From Ammonifex thiophilus (GTDB taxonomy: Bacteria > Bacillota > Desulfotomaculia > Desulfotomaculales > Ammonificaceae): a stretch of DNA of 64,000 bases. The translations under genes and the position numbers were made by a program. The notes below the pieces were generated by a model. The model had not been told where the DNA came from. It made no database searches and saw only the letters and a program-made list of their open reading frames with translations. Below, piece by piece: positions 17,658 through 25,258 of the stretch; positions within the stretch are counted from its first letter, which is position 1; every line of letters begins with the position of its first letter. The stretch covers positions 248,001-312,000 of the forward strand of contig NZ_QSLN01000001.1 in the NCBI RefSeq assembly GCF_003368535.1, read 5' to 3'.

Positions 17658-18964
17658 AGGTAGCGGCGGTCAGCCTGGGCTGCCCTAAGAACCGGGTGGA
17701 TACGGAGATAATGCTGGGTCTTTTACGGGAAGCAGGCTTTTCCCCTACCCTCGATCTTTCCTCGGCGCAGTTAATCCTGGTCAACACCTGCGCCTTTATT
17801 GAGCCAGCCCAGCGCGAGGCCGTGGTCACCATACTGGAACTGGCCCAGCAGAAGAAAAAAGGGCAGGTGCTCTTGGTAACCGGATGCTTGGTGGAGCTTT
17901 TCGGCTCTTCCCTTCTGGAGGAGATGCCGGAGATCGACGGCCTTATCGGCACGGGGGCGCTCGACCGGGTGGTGAGCGCAGTTGGTGAGGCTCTGGAGGG
18001 AAGACGGCCCGTGTACTTGGCGCCTCCGGGTTTCTTGGGCAACGGCACCCCCCGGCTCCTTTCCACCCCTTCCTACTATGCTTATCTCAAGATCGCCGAG
18101 GGCTGCAGCCACCGGTGTAGTTTCTGCCGCATCCCCTACTTGCGCGGGCCTTACCGCAGCCGTCCGCCGGAAGAAGTTTTGCGCGAGGCAGCAGAGTTGG
18201 CGGAGAAGGGAGTCAAAGAGCTCATCTTGGTGGCTCAGGACACTACTTCCTGGGGCATAGACCTTTACGGGCGACCTTCGCTCGCCTTGCTCCTGCAGGA
18301 GCTGGCGACTCTAGAAAAGGTAAAGTGGATTAGAATCCTTTACGCCCACCCGGCCAGTATTACGGACGAGCTTTTAGAAGCCATGGCAAAAGAGGATAAA
18401 ATCTGTCGCTACCTCGATCTCCCTTTGCAGCACCTTTCTCCACGGATTTTGAAGCGTATGGGGCGCCCGCTTATCGATCCTTATCGTCTGGTGCAAAGGG
18501 TAAGGAAAGCTCTGCCCGGGGTGGTCTTGCGGACCACCTTCATCGTAGGGTTCCCGGGAGAAGAGAAAGAGGACTTTGCTCTCCTTTTGCGCGGAGTGCG
18601 GGAGCTGGGTTTTGAGCGGATAGGAATCTTCCCCTACTACCGGGAGGAGGGGACTCCAGCTGCTTCTCTACCGGAGCAGGTTCCGGAAGAGGAGAAGAGG
18701 CGCCGTTACCGGCGCCTGGCTTTCCTGGCCAGAAAATTAAGCCGCTGGCGGCTCCGCCGACTGGTGGGAAAGGAAATCACGGTTCTGGTGGAAGGGGAAA
18801 AGGGGAGGTTTTACCGAGGGCGGAGTGAGGGCGACGCTCCCGAGATCGACGGGTGGGTATACCTCCGGACTGATGAGCCTTTGCAGCCGGGTGATTTCGT
18901 GCGTGCCCGGGTGACCAAGGCGCGCACTTACGACCTAGAGGCAGAGGTGCTGGAAAGGAGGTGA
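17654..18964 (+). CDS. rimO: RimO, ribosomal protein S12 methylthiotransferase
   Basis: A 436-residue methylthiotransferase. The N-terminal UPF0004 domain starts VSLGCPKNRVDTEIMLG, the radical-SAM cluster motif is CSHRCSFCRIPYLRG near residue 152, and a C-terminal TRAM domain ends the protein. RimO adds a methylthio group to the conserved Asp of ribosomal protein S12; the GCPKNRVD signature distinguishes it from MiaB. It starts at TTG overlapping the rodZ-like stop. Confidence 0.93.
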   Translation: MKVAAVSLGCPKNRVDTEIMLGLLREAGFSPTLDLSSAQLILVNTCAFIEPAQREAVVTILELAQQKKKGQVLLVTGCLVELFGSSLLEEMPEIDGLIGTGALDRVVSAVGEALEGRRPVYLAPPGFLGNGTPRLLSTPSYYAYLKIAEGCSHRCSFCRIPYLRGPYRSRPPEEVLREAAELAEKGVKELILVAQDTTSWGIDLYGRPSLALLLQELATLEKVKWIRILYAHPASITDELLEAMAKEDKICRYLDLPLQHLSPRILKRMGRPLIDPYRLVQRVRKALPGVVLRTTFIVGFPGEEKEDFALLLRGVRELGFERIGIFPYYREEGTPAASLPEQVPEEEKRRRYRRLAFLARKLSRWRLRRLVGKEITVLVEGEKGRFYRGRSEGDAPEIDGWVYLRTDEPLQPGDFVRARVTKARTYDLEAEVLERR

Positions 18965-18968
18965 AAAG

Positions 18969-19313
18969 GTGGAAGATTGCGTCTTTTGTCGCATCGTACG
19001 CAAAGAGATTCCGGCTGCTATCGTTTACGAGGACGAGGAGATCCTAGGCTTCAAGGACATAAACCCCGTAGCTCCTATTCACCTGCTCTTCATACCCAAA
19101 AAGCACATCGCCACTTTCTTCGACCTCACCCCGGAGGACGAAGCCCTGATTGGGCGCTTGCACCGGGCGGTGGTGCAAGTGGCGCGAGAGATGAAGCTCG
19201 AGGAGCAGGGCTTCCGGCTAGTGGCCAACTGCCAGCGTGGAGGCGGGCAGCTCATTTTCCACCTCCATTACCACCTGATTGCCGGCCGTCCGCTCAACTG
19301 GCCTCCGGGCTAA
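18969..19313 (+). CDS. HIT-family (HinT-type) nucleotide hydrolase
   Basis: A 114-residue protein with the HinT layout CVFCRIVRKEIPA ... ALYEDEEIL-like ... and the histidine-triad end FHLHYHLIAGRPL. HinT proteins hydrolyse adenosine phosphoramidates. The start is GTG with the AAGGAGG of the rimO end as Shine-Dalgarno. It is the last gene before a strong terminator. Confidence 0.92.
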   Translation: MEDCVFCRIVRKEIPAAIVYEDEEILGFKDINPVAPIHLLFIPKKHIATFFDLTPEDEALIGRLHRAVVQVAREMKLEEQGFRLVANCQRGGGQLIFHLHYHLIAGRPLNWPPG

Positions 19314-19341
19314 ACCTTCTTTCGGTCCGAAAACTTGGCGG

Positions 19342-19378
19342 CAACCCCGGAGAAAGCACTTCCCGGGGTTGTTTGTTA
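19342..19378 (+). terminator. Intrinsic terminator after the HIT gene
   Basis: CAACCCCGG (19342-19350) pairs with CCGGGGTTG (19363-19371) over a 12-nt loop, followed by TTTGTTA. It closes the rodZ-rimO-HIT transcript and separates it from the ArsR-type gene. Confidence 0.8.
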
Positions 19379-19406
19379 TATGACTATATGCTAATATAGT
19401 CATATA
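19377..19406. promoter_or_regulatory. Operator palindrome of the ArsR-type regulator
   Basis: TATATGACTATAT (19377-19389) and ATATAGTCATATA (19394-19406) form a perfect 13-bp inverted repeat around a 4-bp spacer. This long AT-rich dyad, 19 bp before the regulator start and overlapping its Shine-Dalgarno region only marginally, is the form expected for ArsR/SmtB operators. It probably covers the promoter of the ArsR-TauE pair. Confidence 0.75.
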
Positions 19407-19424
19407 GGAAAGGAGGTGGAAGAG

Positions 19425-19760
19425 GTGAAGGAGATGAGGCTGGAGTTGGCAGCTGAGTTACTGCGGGCCTTAAGCCACCCATTGCGGCTGAAGATACTTG
19501 ATTTTCTGCGGGCGGGCGAGCGGTGCGTCTGCGAGATCATCCCGGCGGTAGGGGCGGAGCAGTCGGTGGTCTCTAAGCACCTATCGGTGCTGCGGCAGGC
19601 GGGAATTCTTGAGGCCCGGAAGGATGGCTTAAGGGTGCTCTACCGCATCCGCGACCCGGCGGTGCTGGAGCTTTGCGATTTGGCGCGGGAGATCGTGGCG
19701 CGGCGGCTTGGGGAGCTGGCCAAGGTGGCTATGAGTTTCCAAAAGCCTCCTGAGGAATAA
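19425..19760 (+). CDS. ArsR/SmtB-family winged-helix repressor
   Basis: A 111-residue ArsR-type regulator. RALSHPLRLKILDFLRAGERCVCEI is followed by the recognition helix QSVVSKHLSVLRQAGIL and a wing. The Cys pair in RCVCEI matches the Cys-x-Cys that binds As(III) or other thiophilic ligands in ArsR, but similar regulators sense sulfur species. AGGAGGT (19411-19417) places the start at GTG 19425; an in-frame GTG at 19416 would overlap that Shine-Dalgarno. It is 38 bp upstream of a TauE exporter, its probable target. Confidence 0.88.
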   Translation: MKEMRLELAAELLRALSHPLRLKILDFLRAGERCVCEIIPAVGAEQSVVSKHLSVLRQAGILEARKDGLRVLYRIRDPAVLELCDLAREIVARRLGELAKVAMSFQKPPEE

Positions 19761-19797
19761 GAGGCGATCAAAGTGTTGAAAAAGGGAGGAAAGAAAA

Positions 19798-20613
19798 GTG
19801 CAATACCTGATCTTTTTCTTAGTGGGGATTCCGGCGGGCATAATAGGTGGGCTCTTAGGTACCGGCGGCTGCGTGCTGATGATGCCGGTGATTCGCTTCG
19901 GCTTTCACTTCGACCCGGCGGTGGCCGTGGGTACCACGCTTACGGCAGTGGTTTTCACGGCTGGTTCCGGCGCCTACCAGCACTTCAAGATGAAGAATGT
20001 GGATGCTGAGACGGCGGCAATTGTCGGCTACAGCGGCGTTCTGGGGGTTATACTGGGAAGCATCGTTTTCGGCTACCTGAAGCCTTACGGGCACCTGATC
20101 GACCTCATCGTGGGTTTGGCTTTTATCCTTCCGGCGGTGCGGATGCTTTACGAGGGACTGGTTGTGGCGCCGCGGCAGGCAAAAGCCGGTGGACAGGCTG
20201 CCGGAACACCCGGCACGAACTCAGCGCCTCCCAAGGTGCCCGGCTCGCCGGTGAGCAAGAGCGTCCTCGGCTCGGTAATCGGTTTTCTGACGGGAGTCAT
20301 CGGTCTCGGTGGCGGCTATGCGCTGGTGCCGGCGTTCCTTTACGTCCTGCGCGGCCCAATGAAGCTGGCCATCGGCACCAGTATGGCCTCCTTCATCTGG
20401 ATGGCGCTGGTGGGGGCCGTTTTTAAGCTTTACCAGCACGTGGTGGACATCCCGACGGCGGTGTGTCTTGGCATCGGCGCCGTGATCGGAGCGCTTTACG
20501 GGGCGAAGCTGGTGGCCCGGGTGAAGACGGCGACTTTGAAAGCGCTTTTCGGCGTGGTCTTCATCTACGTGGCGCTCAAGTACATCCTGATTTACTTTGG
20601 CGTTGCCATTTAG
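19798..20613 (+). CDS. TauE/SafE-family sulfite/organosulfonate exporter
   Basis: A 271-residue membrane protein with about eight helices in two repeats. Each half begins with a Gly-rich motif (GGLLGTGGCVLMMP and GVIGLGGGYALVP), the hallmark of TauE/SafE (DUF81) carriers. These export sulfite, sulfoacetate or related anions. With the upstream ArsR-type gene it forms a small regulated operon, possibly for sulfur-anion detoxification. The stop TAG is completed by the first base of the adjoining IS element (20613), so the C-terminus may have been shortened or replaced by the insertion. Confidence 0.85.
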   Translation: MQYLIFFLVGIPAGIIGGLLGTGGCVLMMPVIRFGFHFDPAVAVGTTLTAVVFTAGSGAYQHFKMKNVDAETAAIVGYSGVLGVILGSIVFGYLKPYGHLIDLIVGLAFILPAVRMLYEGLVVAPRQAKAGGQAAGTPGTNSAPPKVPGSPVSKSVLGSVIGFLTGVIGLGGGYALVPAFLYVLRGPMKLAIGTSMASFIWMALVGAVFKLYQHVVDIPTAVCLGIGAVIGALYGAKLVARVKTATLKALFGVVFIYVALKYILIYFGVAI

Positions 20614-20644
20614 AAAAACGGGGGAGCGCGGGGGGCTGTAATCC

Positions 20645-20664
20645 CCCCTCAATTCATTGAGGGG
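20645..20664. repeat. Left-end hairpin of the IS605-type element
   Basis: A perfect palindrome with a 9-bp stem and 2-nt loop at the left end. IS200/IS605 transposases recognise subterminal hairpins on single-stranded DNA. A GC-rich hairpin also lies just outside it (around 20628-20648). Confidence 0.75.
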
Positions 20665-20725
20665 ATACACGGACCCCCTCGCGGTATAATGGCATAAAGG
20701 CTCAGGGGAAGGAGGTGAAGCGTGA

Positions 20726-21958
20726 GTGCCCCTCGTCACCGTCAAAGCCCAGGTGCACGCCGACCCCGAGACCCTGGCCGTTCTCAAAGACGCCATGTTT
20801 TGCGCCACCAAAGTTTACAACGGTCTCCTCTGGCATCTTCGGAAGGAGTACGAGGAGACCGGAAAAACAAATGTTTCCCGCAGTAATCTCAACCGCATCT
20901 TAAAAAAACTTCCCCGGGCGAAGTGCTACTACTCGATGTCCGTGCAGCTCACGAGGGACGAAGTGATAGAAGCGTACAGGTCCTTCTTCGCCCTCAAGAA
21001 AAAGGGGTTCACGCGGCACAGCGCCCCCGGATTTCGCCCGAAAAGCTACCTCTCCCCGCTCAAGTACGTCCAGAGCGGCTTCAGGGTGGAAGGAGACAAG
21101 GTCACGGTTTCTCTGGGCACCGGCCGGGAAGACGGGGTAAGACAGGTCTCCTTCCGCATCTCTCACCGTCCCGGCGTGGAGTACGAGCGGGTGCGGGAGC
21201 TCTCCATCATCTACGACAAGGTGTCCGGGCAGATAGAAGCCCGTCTGGTGGTGGAGGTGAAGGCGAACCCGTGTCCTGGGACAAAAAGAGCTGCCCTGGA
21301 CCTGGGGGAGACCGTCCTCATGGCGGCCGCCTTCGAGGACGGTACCGTGCTGCTCTACTCGGGCAGGTTCATTAAGTCGGTGAGGAGATACTGGCAGAAG
21401 GTGCGGGCGAGTCTCAAGCCAAACTCCCGCAGGTGGAGGGAGGTGGCCCACCGGGAAAAGCTTCAAGTGGAGCACCTGCTCCACATTGCCACGTCCCACT
21501 TCATAGAGGAGTGCATGAGGCGAGGCGTGGGGGAGATAGCCATCGGGGATCTTCGTGGCTTCCGCGAGAGCATCGACTACGGAGACAAACTCAACCAAAG
21601 GCAACATGCCTGGCCGTACCGTAAGCTAATCAATATGCTCAAGTACAAGGGAGCGCTTGCCGGGATCGCGGTCCGGGACGACGTGGACGAGAAGAACACG
21701 TCCGCGCGCTGTCACGCCTGCGGGCGCGTACTGCCCTCCAACCGGAAGAGCAGGGGGTTATACACATGTTCCTGCGGCTGGAGGGCGCAGGCGGACGTGA
21801 ACGGCTCTTTGAACATCTTCGAGAGGGCGTACGAGGTATCTCCCGTGAAGGGGAGTAATGGCCGTGTGGCGCGGCCTGTGGTCCTGTCGCTCCACCTGGG
21901 GTGGCACGGAGTCCACGAACCGGGGCGCAGGGGCAAATCCCTGCGTGCGTCCCTTTAA
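20726..21958 (+). CDS. tnpB: TnpB, RNA-guided endonuclease of an IS605-type element
   Basis: A 410-residue TnpB. The N-terminal OrfB HTH region is followed by a RuvC-like domain: RuvC-I ALDLGETV near residue 192, RuvC-II-like EIAIGDLRGF near 270, a CxxC/CxC zinc ribbon (CHACG ... CSC) near 332-353, and RuvC-III ADVNGSLNI near 357. The usual RuvC-II Glu-Asp-Leu reads Gly-Asp-Leu here, and the usual DRDxNAA reads ADVNGS, so the catalytic acid may be displaced or lost. TnpB uses an omega-RNA from the element's right end to cut DNA. The start is GTG after GGAGGTGA. Confidence 0.9.
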   Translation: MPLVTVKAQVHADPETLAVLKDAMFCATKVYNGLLWHLRKEYEETGKTNVSRSNLNRILKKLPRAKCYYSMSVQLTRDEVIEAYRSFFALKKKGFTRHSAPGFRPKSYLSPLKYVQSGFRVEGDKVTVSLGTGREDGVRQVSFRISHRPGVEYERVRELSIIYDKVSGQIEARLVVEVKANPCPGTKRAALDLGETVLMAAAFEDGTVLLYSGRFIKSVRRYWQKVRASLKPNSRRWREVAHREKLQVEHLLHIATSHFIEECMRRGVGEIAIGDLRGFRESIDYGDKLNQRQHAWPYRKLINMLKYKGALAGIAVRDDVDEKNTSARCHACGRVLPSNRKSRGLYTCSCGWRAQADVNGSLNIFERAYEVSPVKGSNGRVARPVVLSLHLGWHGVHEPGRRGKSLRASL

Positions 21959-21965
21959 AGGGATG

Positions 21966-21985
21966 CTCCTCAATTCATTGGGGAG
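21966..21985. repeat. Right-end hairpin of the IS605-type element
   Basis: CTCCTCAAT/ATTGGGGAG forms a 9-bp stem with one G-T pair and a 2-nt loop, the counterpart of the left hairpin. The omega-RNA scaffold of TnpB systems normally covers the 3' end of tnpB and this right end, so a non-coding RNA may extend across about 21800-21995; this part is inference. Confidence 0.7.
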
Positions 21986-21995
21986 AGGACGTCAC

Positions 21996-22374
21996 TCAGG
22001 CCTATGGACGGGTGGAGACCGGTAGCGGGAGAGCTGCCCCGTGCCGCCGCGGGCCAAGAAAGTCATCCACAAACCCTTGACTCCGTTTTTTTGCAATAGA
22101 CCATAAGGAACCATCAATCTCTCGGGGAAGGGAGGTGGCTGAGTTAACGTGAGACATTCGCTAAATTCTGAAATCTGTGAGAAATGGAGGTAAGAAGCAT
22201 GTTTAAAGGGGGCCACAAGCTTTTTCGCATCTAGTATTGTTTTCACATTTTATGCTCCCTGAGCTTGTTACCGCTCTCAATGGGTATATTCCTAACGGAA
22301 CTGTAACTACCAGGCAAGATTATATCGTACCGTAGCACTTTGCCACTTTAAGCCTGGAAAGGAAGGAAACACTA
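21996..22374. other. Intergenic stretch between the IS element and a small membrane pseudogene
   Basis: About 380 bp with no convincing gene. The only longer frame, on the minus strand (21992-22246), lacks a credible start context. The stretch is more AT-rich than the surroundings and includes a TTGACT at about 22080, without a clear -10 partner. It probably contains flanking DNA displaced by insertions. Confidence 0.5.
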
Positions 22375-22706
22375 TTGAAGCGGTGGCTGGGCGTTCTCGG
22401 CAGCGTTCTGGGGTTGGCCGTTTGTTGCTGGACAGTAGTAATTTTTCTCAAACAACACAGTAGTTTTTACCCGTTCGATGTAGCTTACGTAGGCGGGTAC
22501 TGTATTATTTTCGGGACTGCCCCCTCTGCGCTGCACGGTACCGCAACAGGCGGATGGTGCTGATTGCGGGAATTTTTGCGGCAATAATTACCTTTTTAGG
22601 CACCGTTACTTTCTCCACACCCAGCCTTGCTTCCATTCCGGGCTCTTTGCTAGTCCTGATAGTAGGACTGGATGCGAAAAATGGGGGCCGAAAGAAGGCC
22701 TCGTGA
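22375..22706 (+). pseudogene. Frameshifted small two-helix membrane protein
   Basis: A TTG at 22375 after AAGGAAGG starts a frame with a membrane helix (LGVLGSVLGLAVCCWTVVIF) that runs to a stop at 22563. From about 22518 another frame continues the hydrophobic pattern with YRNRRMVLIAGIFAAIITFLG and a third hydrophobic stretch, ending at TGA 22704-22706. Joining the two frames near 22510-22525 gives a protein of about 110 residues. The second frame ends exactly where a minus-strand IS605-type right end stops, so its original 3' end may be lost. The family is not recognised. Confidence 0.5.
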
Positions 22707-22876
22707 CCTTCTCCCACCCTTGAAAGGGTGGGCTTCCCCTTGCACAGAAGGAAGCTTACGCGGATATAGGGGTTGCTCCCCAGTACCCGCGCAGCGGCTT
22801 CCTTCTCTAGGGGCTTGAGTTCGGGCCGATCCAGCCCTACGGCCTGATCGGGGCTCAGGCCAAGCCCTTTTCTCAA
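22698..22876 (-). pseudogene. Remnant of an IS605-type tnpB C-terminus with its right end
   Basis: The minus-strand frame contains GLSPDQAVGLDRPELKPLEK and GKPTLSRVGEGHEA, which recall the low-complexity C-terminal tails of some IS605 OrfB proteins, and runs into a right-end-like hairpin (22713-22732). Nothing upstream of 22876 continues the protein; a different transposase remnant starts at 22878. It is therefore a 3' fragment. Confidence 0.45.
22713..22732. repeat. IS605-type right-end hairpin, minus orientation
   Basis: CCCACCCT (22713-22720) and AGGGTGGG (22725-22732) form an 8-bp stem with a 4-nt loop. Read on the minus strand it is followed by GAGAAGGTCAC, ending at 22703. The same stem recurs at 23512-23531 in the opposite orientation. 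Confidence 0.7.
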
Positions 22877-22877
22877 G

Positions 22878-23387
22878 ATGACCAGGGCGGCGTTGAGGCG
22901 TGGTGATCGGGTGGGGGTAGAGAAGGTACTGAAGGGAGCGGTGAGGAAGGCGGAGACACCTGGTCGGAGGAAGGCGGTGCGGAATTGTCGGCGCTACATA
23001 GATCAGAACTGGGAGGGGATAATGGCATACTGGCTTTACCCGGAGGCCCGGCTTGGGGTGAGTGCGGAGGGACACGTAAGTCGCGTTTTAGCGGCGCGGT
23101 TATCATCACAGCCGATGGCTCAGGACTTTGCTCGTGGGGTAGACCGGATGGCCCGGTTGCGGGTAGCGAAGGCGAACGGTGTTTCCTTGCAGGAGCAGTA
23201 TATAGCTCGATGGAGGGAGGGCTTGAAGGCTCTAGAGATCGATAAGGCAGCTGTTGAGGGAGAAAGGCAGAGGCTGAGGAAAGTATCGGGTGAGGTGTTC
23301 GGTAATCTTCCTGCGCTGCGAGGTCCGGTGACTCCACTAACCAAGGCTCTCAAAGCTTTGAGCCGGAACATCGATCTTCTCTGGTAG
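22878..23387 (+). pseudogene. C-terminal remnant of a UPF0236 (ISLre2-type) transposase
   Basis: About 169 residues align by eye with the C-terminal part of the UPF0236-type transposase at 61970-62539: both share a VEKVL/VEEIL start, a YIDQNWEGI/YLKENWSGI motif, an AEGHVSRVLAARL/AEHLGAIEGQVQ segment, DRMARLRVAKANG/DRMARVLAARANG and an ALRG near the end. The N-terminal two thirds are missing. The sequences differ enough to come from different IS subtypes. It is flanked by the two inverted IS605-type right ends. Confidence 0.65.
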
Positions 23388-23460
23388 TTCGTCCTGGTCC
23401 GGGGATGGTGGGGCTCGAGACTCCTACAGTAGGTTGACACGATCTAGAGCCAGTTTGAGG

Positions 23461-23489
23461 TTGACAGCAGGATATACGTATGCTAAATT
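23461..23489 (+). promoter_or_regulatory. Sigma-A-type promoter upstream of rpmG
   Basis: TTGACA (23461-23466), a 17-bp spacer and TAAATT (23484-23489). The -35 is perfect and the -10 matches four of six. It lies 145 bp before rpmG, inside the mobile-element patch and before the right-end hairpin at 23512. AGGTTGACA also occurs at 23431-23439. It may be the main promoter for rpmG-secE-nusG. Confidence 0.5.
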
Positions 23490-23511
23490 ACGAATAGCTC
23501 TGCCGGGAAGG

Positions 23512-23531
23512 CCCACCCTTTCGAGGGTGGG
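23512..23531. repeat. IS605-type right-end hairpin, plus orientation
   Basis: CCCACCCT/AGGGTGGG with a TTCG loop, followed by AGGTTAC ending at 23538. It matches the minus-strand hairpin at 22713-22732 in stem and flanks, so the two are right ends of related elements facing outward. No plus-strand tnpB coding sequence is recognisable before it. Confidence 0.65.
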
Positions 23532-23633
23532 AGGTTACTGACGGAACCCTGGGAGGGGCGGAAAAGGTTAAGAACGCAGCTTTCCCCTCTCATTTTGTTA
23601 TTTTGCTTTAAAAGGGCGGGTGACATAGGGTTT

Positions 23634-23783
23634 ATGCGAGTAATTATCACGCTGGAGTGCACCGAGTGCAAGCGGCGCAACTATACTACCACTAAAAACA
23701 AGCGTAACGACCCCGGCCGCTTGGAGTTGCGCAAATACTGCCCCTGGTGCCGCACGCACACCCTGCACCGGGAGACCAAGTAG
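23634..23783 (+). CDS. rpmG: 50S ribosomal protein L33
   Basis: A 49-residue L33 with the zinc-binding type CxxC pairs ([11 protein letters not shown] and [11 protein letters not shown]) and the TKNKRN motif. The gene heads the rpmG-secE-nusG-rplKAJL series, but no tuf gene precedes it; the 3 kb before it is mobile-element debris. Its Shine-Dalgarno is weak (AGGG 7 nt before ATG). Confidence 0.95.
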   Translation: MRVIITLECTECKRRNYTTTKNKRNDPGRLELRKYCPWCRTHTLHRETK

Positions 23784-23806
23784 GCCGGGCTTTGGGGCGG
23801 GAGATA

Positions 23807-24181
23807 ATGAGCATGGTCAAACTTGGAAAGGATAACGGTAAGGGCCCGCTTCCCGCTAGCAAGCTAGTACCGCTCAAGCGCCCTAAAGAGGGCAAAGGGG
23901 CAAGAGAGGCTGCCTCTAAGGCTCCCAAAGGTGCTAAAGCTTCGCCCATCAAGGCCAAAGAGGCTAGCAAGAAAAAAGTTGATATTAAGGCAAGTATAGC
24001 CAAAACCCGTGAGTTTTTCCTTAGTGTCTGGCAGGAGCTCAAAAAGGTCCACTGGCCCACGCGGCGGGAAGTTCTCATCTACACGGGAGTGGTGCTGGCA
24101 GCGGTAGGCTTAGTGACCTTGATAATCTGGCTGGCGGACTCTATCTTTAGCCAGATCCTGCGCTTTATCTTAAAGGTGTAG
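23807..24181 (+). CDS. secE: SecE, preprotein translocase subunit
   Basis: A 124-residue protein whose last 60 residues are classical SecE: FFLSVWQELKKVHWPTRREV followed by one membrane helix (GVVLAAVGLVTLIIWLADSIF). SecE clamps SecY in the translocon. It has an unusual Lys/Ala/Pro-rich N-terminal extension of about 60 residues, longer than the minimal form. ATG 23807 is preferred over earlier in-frame starts because of its GGGGCGGGAG context. Confidence 0.93.
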   Translation: MSMVKLGKDNGKGPLPASKLVPLKRPKEGKGAREAASKAPKGAKASPIKAKEASKKKVDIKASIAKTREFFLSVWQELKKVHWPTRREVLIYTGVVLAAVGLVTLIIWLADSIFSQILRFILKV

Positions 24182-24217
24182 CTTGAAGGAGGTGGAGGGG
24201 AAGAGTTTCCCCCGATC

Positions 24218-24745
24218 GTGGGCGAGAGGCGCTGGTATGTCATACATACCTATTCGGGGTACGAGAACAAGGTAAAGGCCAATCTGGAGAAGCGAATCGC
24301 CTCCATGAACATGGAGGACAAAATCTTTAATATCGTCATCCCGGAAGAGGACGTTATCGAGATCAAGGACGGCAAGAAGAAAGCCACTAAGAGGCGCATC
24401 TTCCCAGGTTACATCCTGGTGGAGATGATCTTGACCGATGAGTCATGGTACGTGGTGCGCAACACTCCCGGCGTTACCGGCTTTGTGGGAAGCGGCAACA
24501 GGCCCGTTCCCCTAAGCGAGGAGGAAGTAGAAGAGATCCTCAAGCGGACGCGGGGAGAGGCGCCGCGTTTCCGCATCGACATTTCTCCTGGAGAAAAGGT
24601 GCGGGTGACCTCGGGCCCCTTCCAAAACTTCATCGGGGTGGTGGAGGAGGTCAACGCCGAAAAGGCCAAGCTGCGGGTGATGATCTCCATGTTTGGCCGC
24701 GAGACACCTATTGAGCTCGACTATACTCAGGTGGAGAAGATATAA
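24218..24745 (+). CDS. nusG: NusG transcription antitermination/termination factor
   Basis: A 175-residue NusG: NGN domain ([23 protein letters not shown] ... [12 protein letters not shown]) and C-terminal KOW domain ([21 protein letters not shown]). It binds RNA polymerase and couples it to ribosomes or Rho. The start is GTG. It lies between secE and rplK as in most bacteria. Confidence 0.97.
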   Translation: MGERRWYVIHTYSGYENKVKANLEKRIASMNMEDKIFNIVIPEEDVIEIKDGKKKATKRRIFPGYILVEMILTDESWYVVRNTPGVTGFVGSGNRPVPLSEEEVEEILKRTRGEAPRFRIDISPGEKVRVTSGPFQNFIGVVEEVNAEKAKLRVMISMFGRETPIELDYTQVEKI

Positions 24746-24774
24746 AACTAGCTTGATCGTGGAGGGAAAGATCC

Positions 24775-25203
24775 TTGGCCAAGAAGGTGCAGGCAATAGT
24801 AAAGCTACAAATTCCGGCCGGTAAAGCTTCGCCGGCACCCCCGGTGGGACCGGCGCTAGGCCAGCACGGAGTAAACATCATGGCTTTCGTGAAGGAGTTC
24901 AACGAGCGGACGGCGGCCCAGGCGGGGACCATTATACCGGTAGAAATCACCATATACGAAGATCGCTCTTTTTCCTTCGTCTGCAAAACGCCGCCCGCTT
25001 CGGTACTCCTAAAGCAGGCAGCGGGTATTGAAACCGGCTCGGGAGAACCGGGCAAAACCAAAGTGGGAAAGGTCAAGCGCTCGCAGATTCGTCAGATCGC
25101 GGAGCTCAAGATGCCCGACCTCAATGCCAACTCCCTCGAAGCGGCCATGCGGATGATCGAGGGAACGGCGCGGAGTATGGGTATCGAGATCGTGGAAGAT
25201 TAA
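24775..25203 (+). CDS. rplK: 50S ribosomal protein L11
   Basis: A 142-residue L11 starting at TTG after [42 protein letters not shown], and a C-terminal RNA-binding domain. L11 forms part of the GTPase-associated centre. Confidence 0.97.
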   Translation: MAKKVQAIVKLQIPAGKASPAPPVGPALGQHGVNIMAFVKEFNERTAAQAGTIIPVEITIYEDRSFSFVCKTPPASVLLKQAAGIETGSGEPGKTKVGKVKRSQIRQIAELKMPDLNANSLEAAMRMIEGTARSMGIEIVED

Positions 25204-25258
25204 ACAAGGAAAGTGGGAGGAGAATCTTCTCCGCCAGTACCACAAGGAGGCGAAAACT

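Larger units (their letters stand above)
20613..21995 (+). mobile_element. IS200/IS605-group TnpB-only element
   Basis: The left end is fixed by comparison with a second, truncated copy at 62622-62801: similarity starts at GAAAAACG, preceded in both by TTTA or TTTAA. The left hairpin CCCCTCAATTCATTGAGGGG (20645-20664) and right hairpin CTCCTCAATTCATTGGGGAG (21966-21985) share the core TCAATTCATTGR. The right end is placed at GTCAC (21991-21995) by analogy with two other right ends nearby. Only tnpB is carried; no Y1 transposase tnpA is in the window, so mobility would need a partner in trans. Confidence 0.8.
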
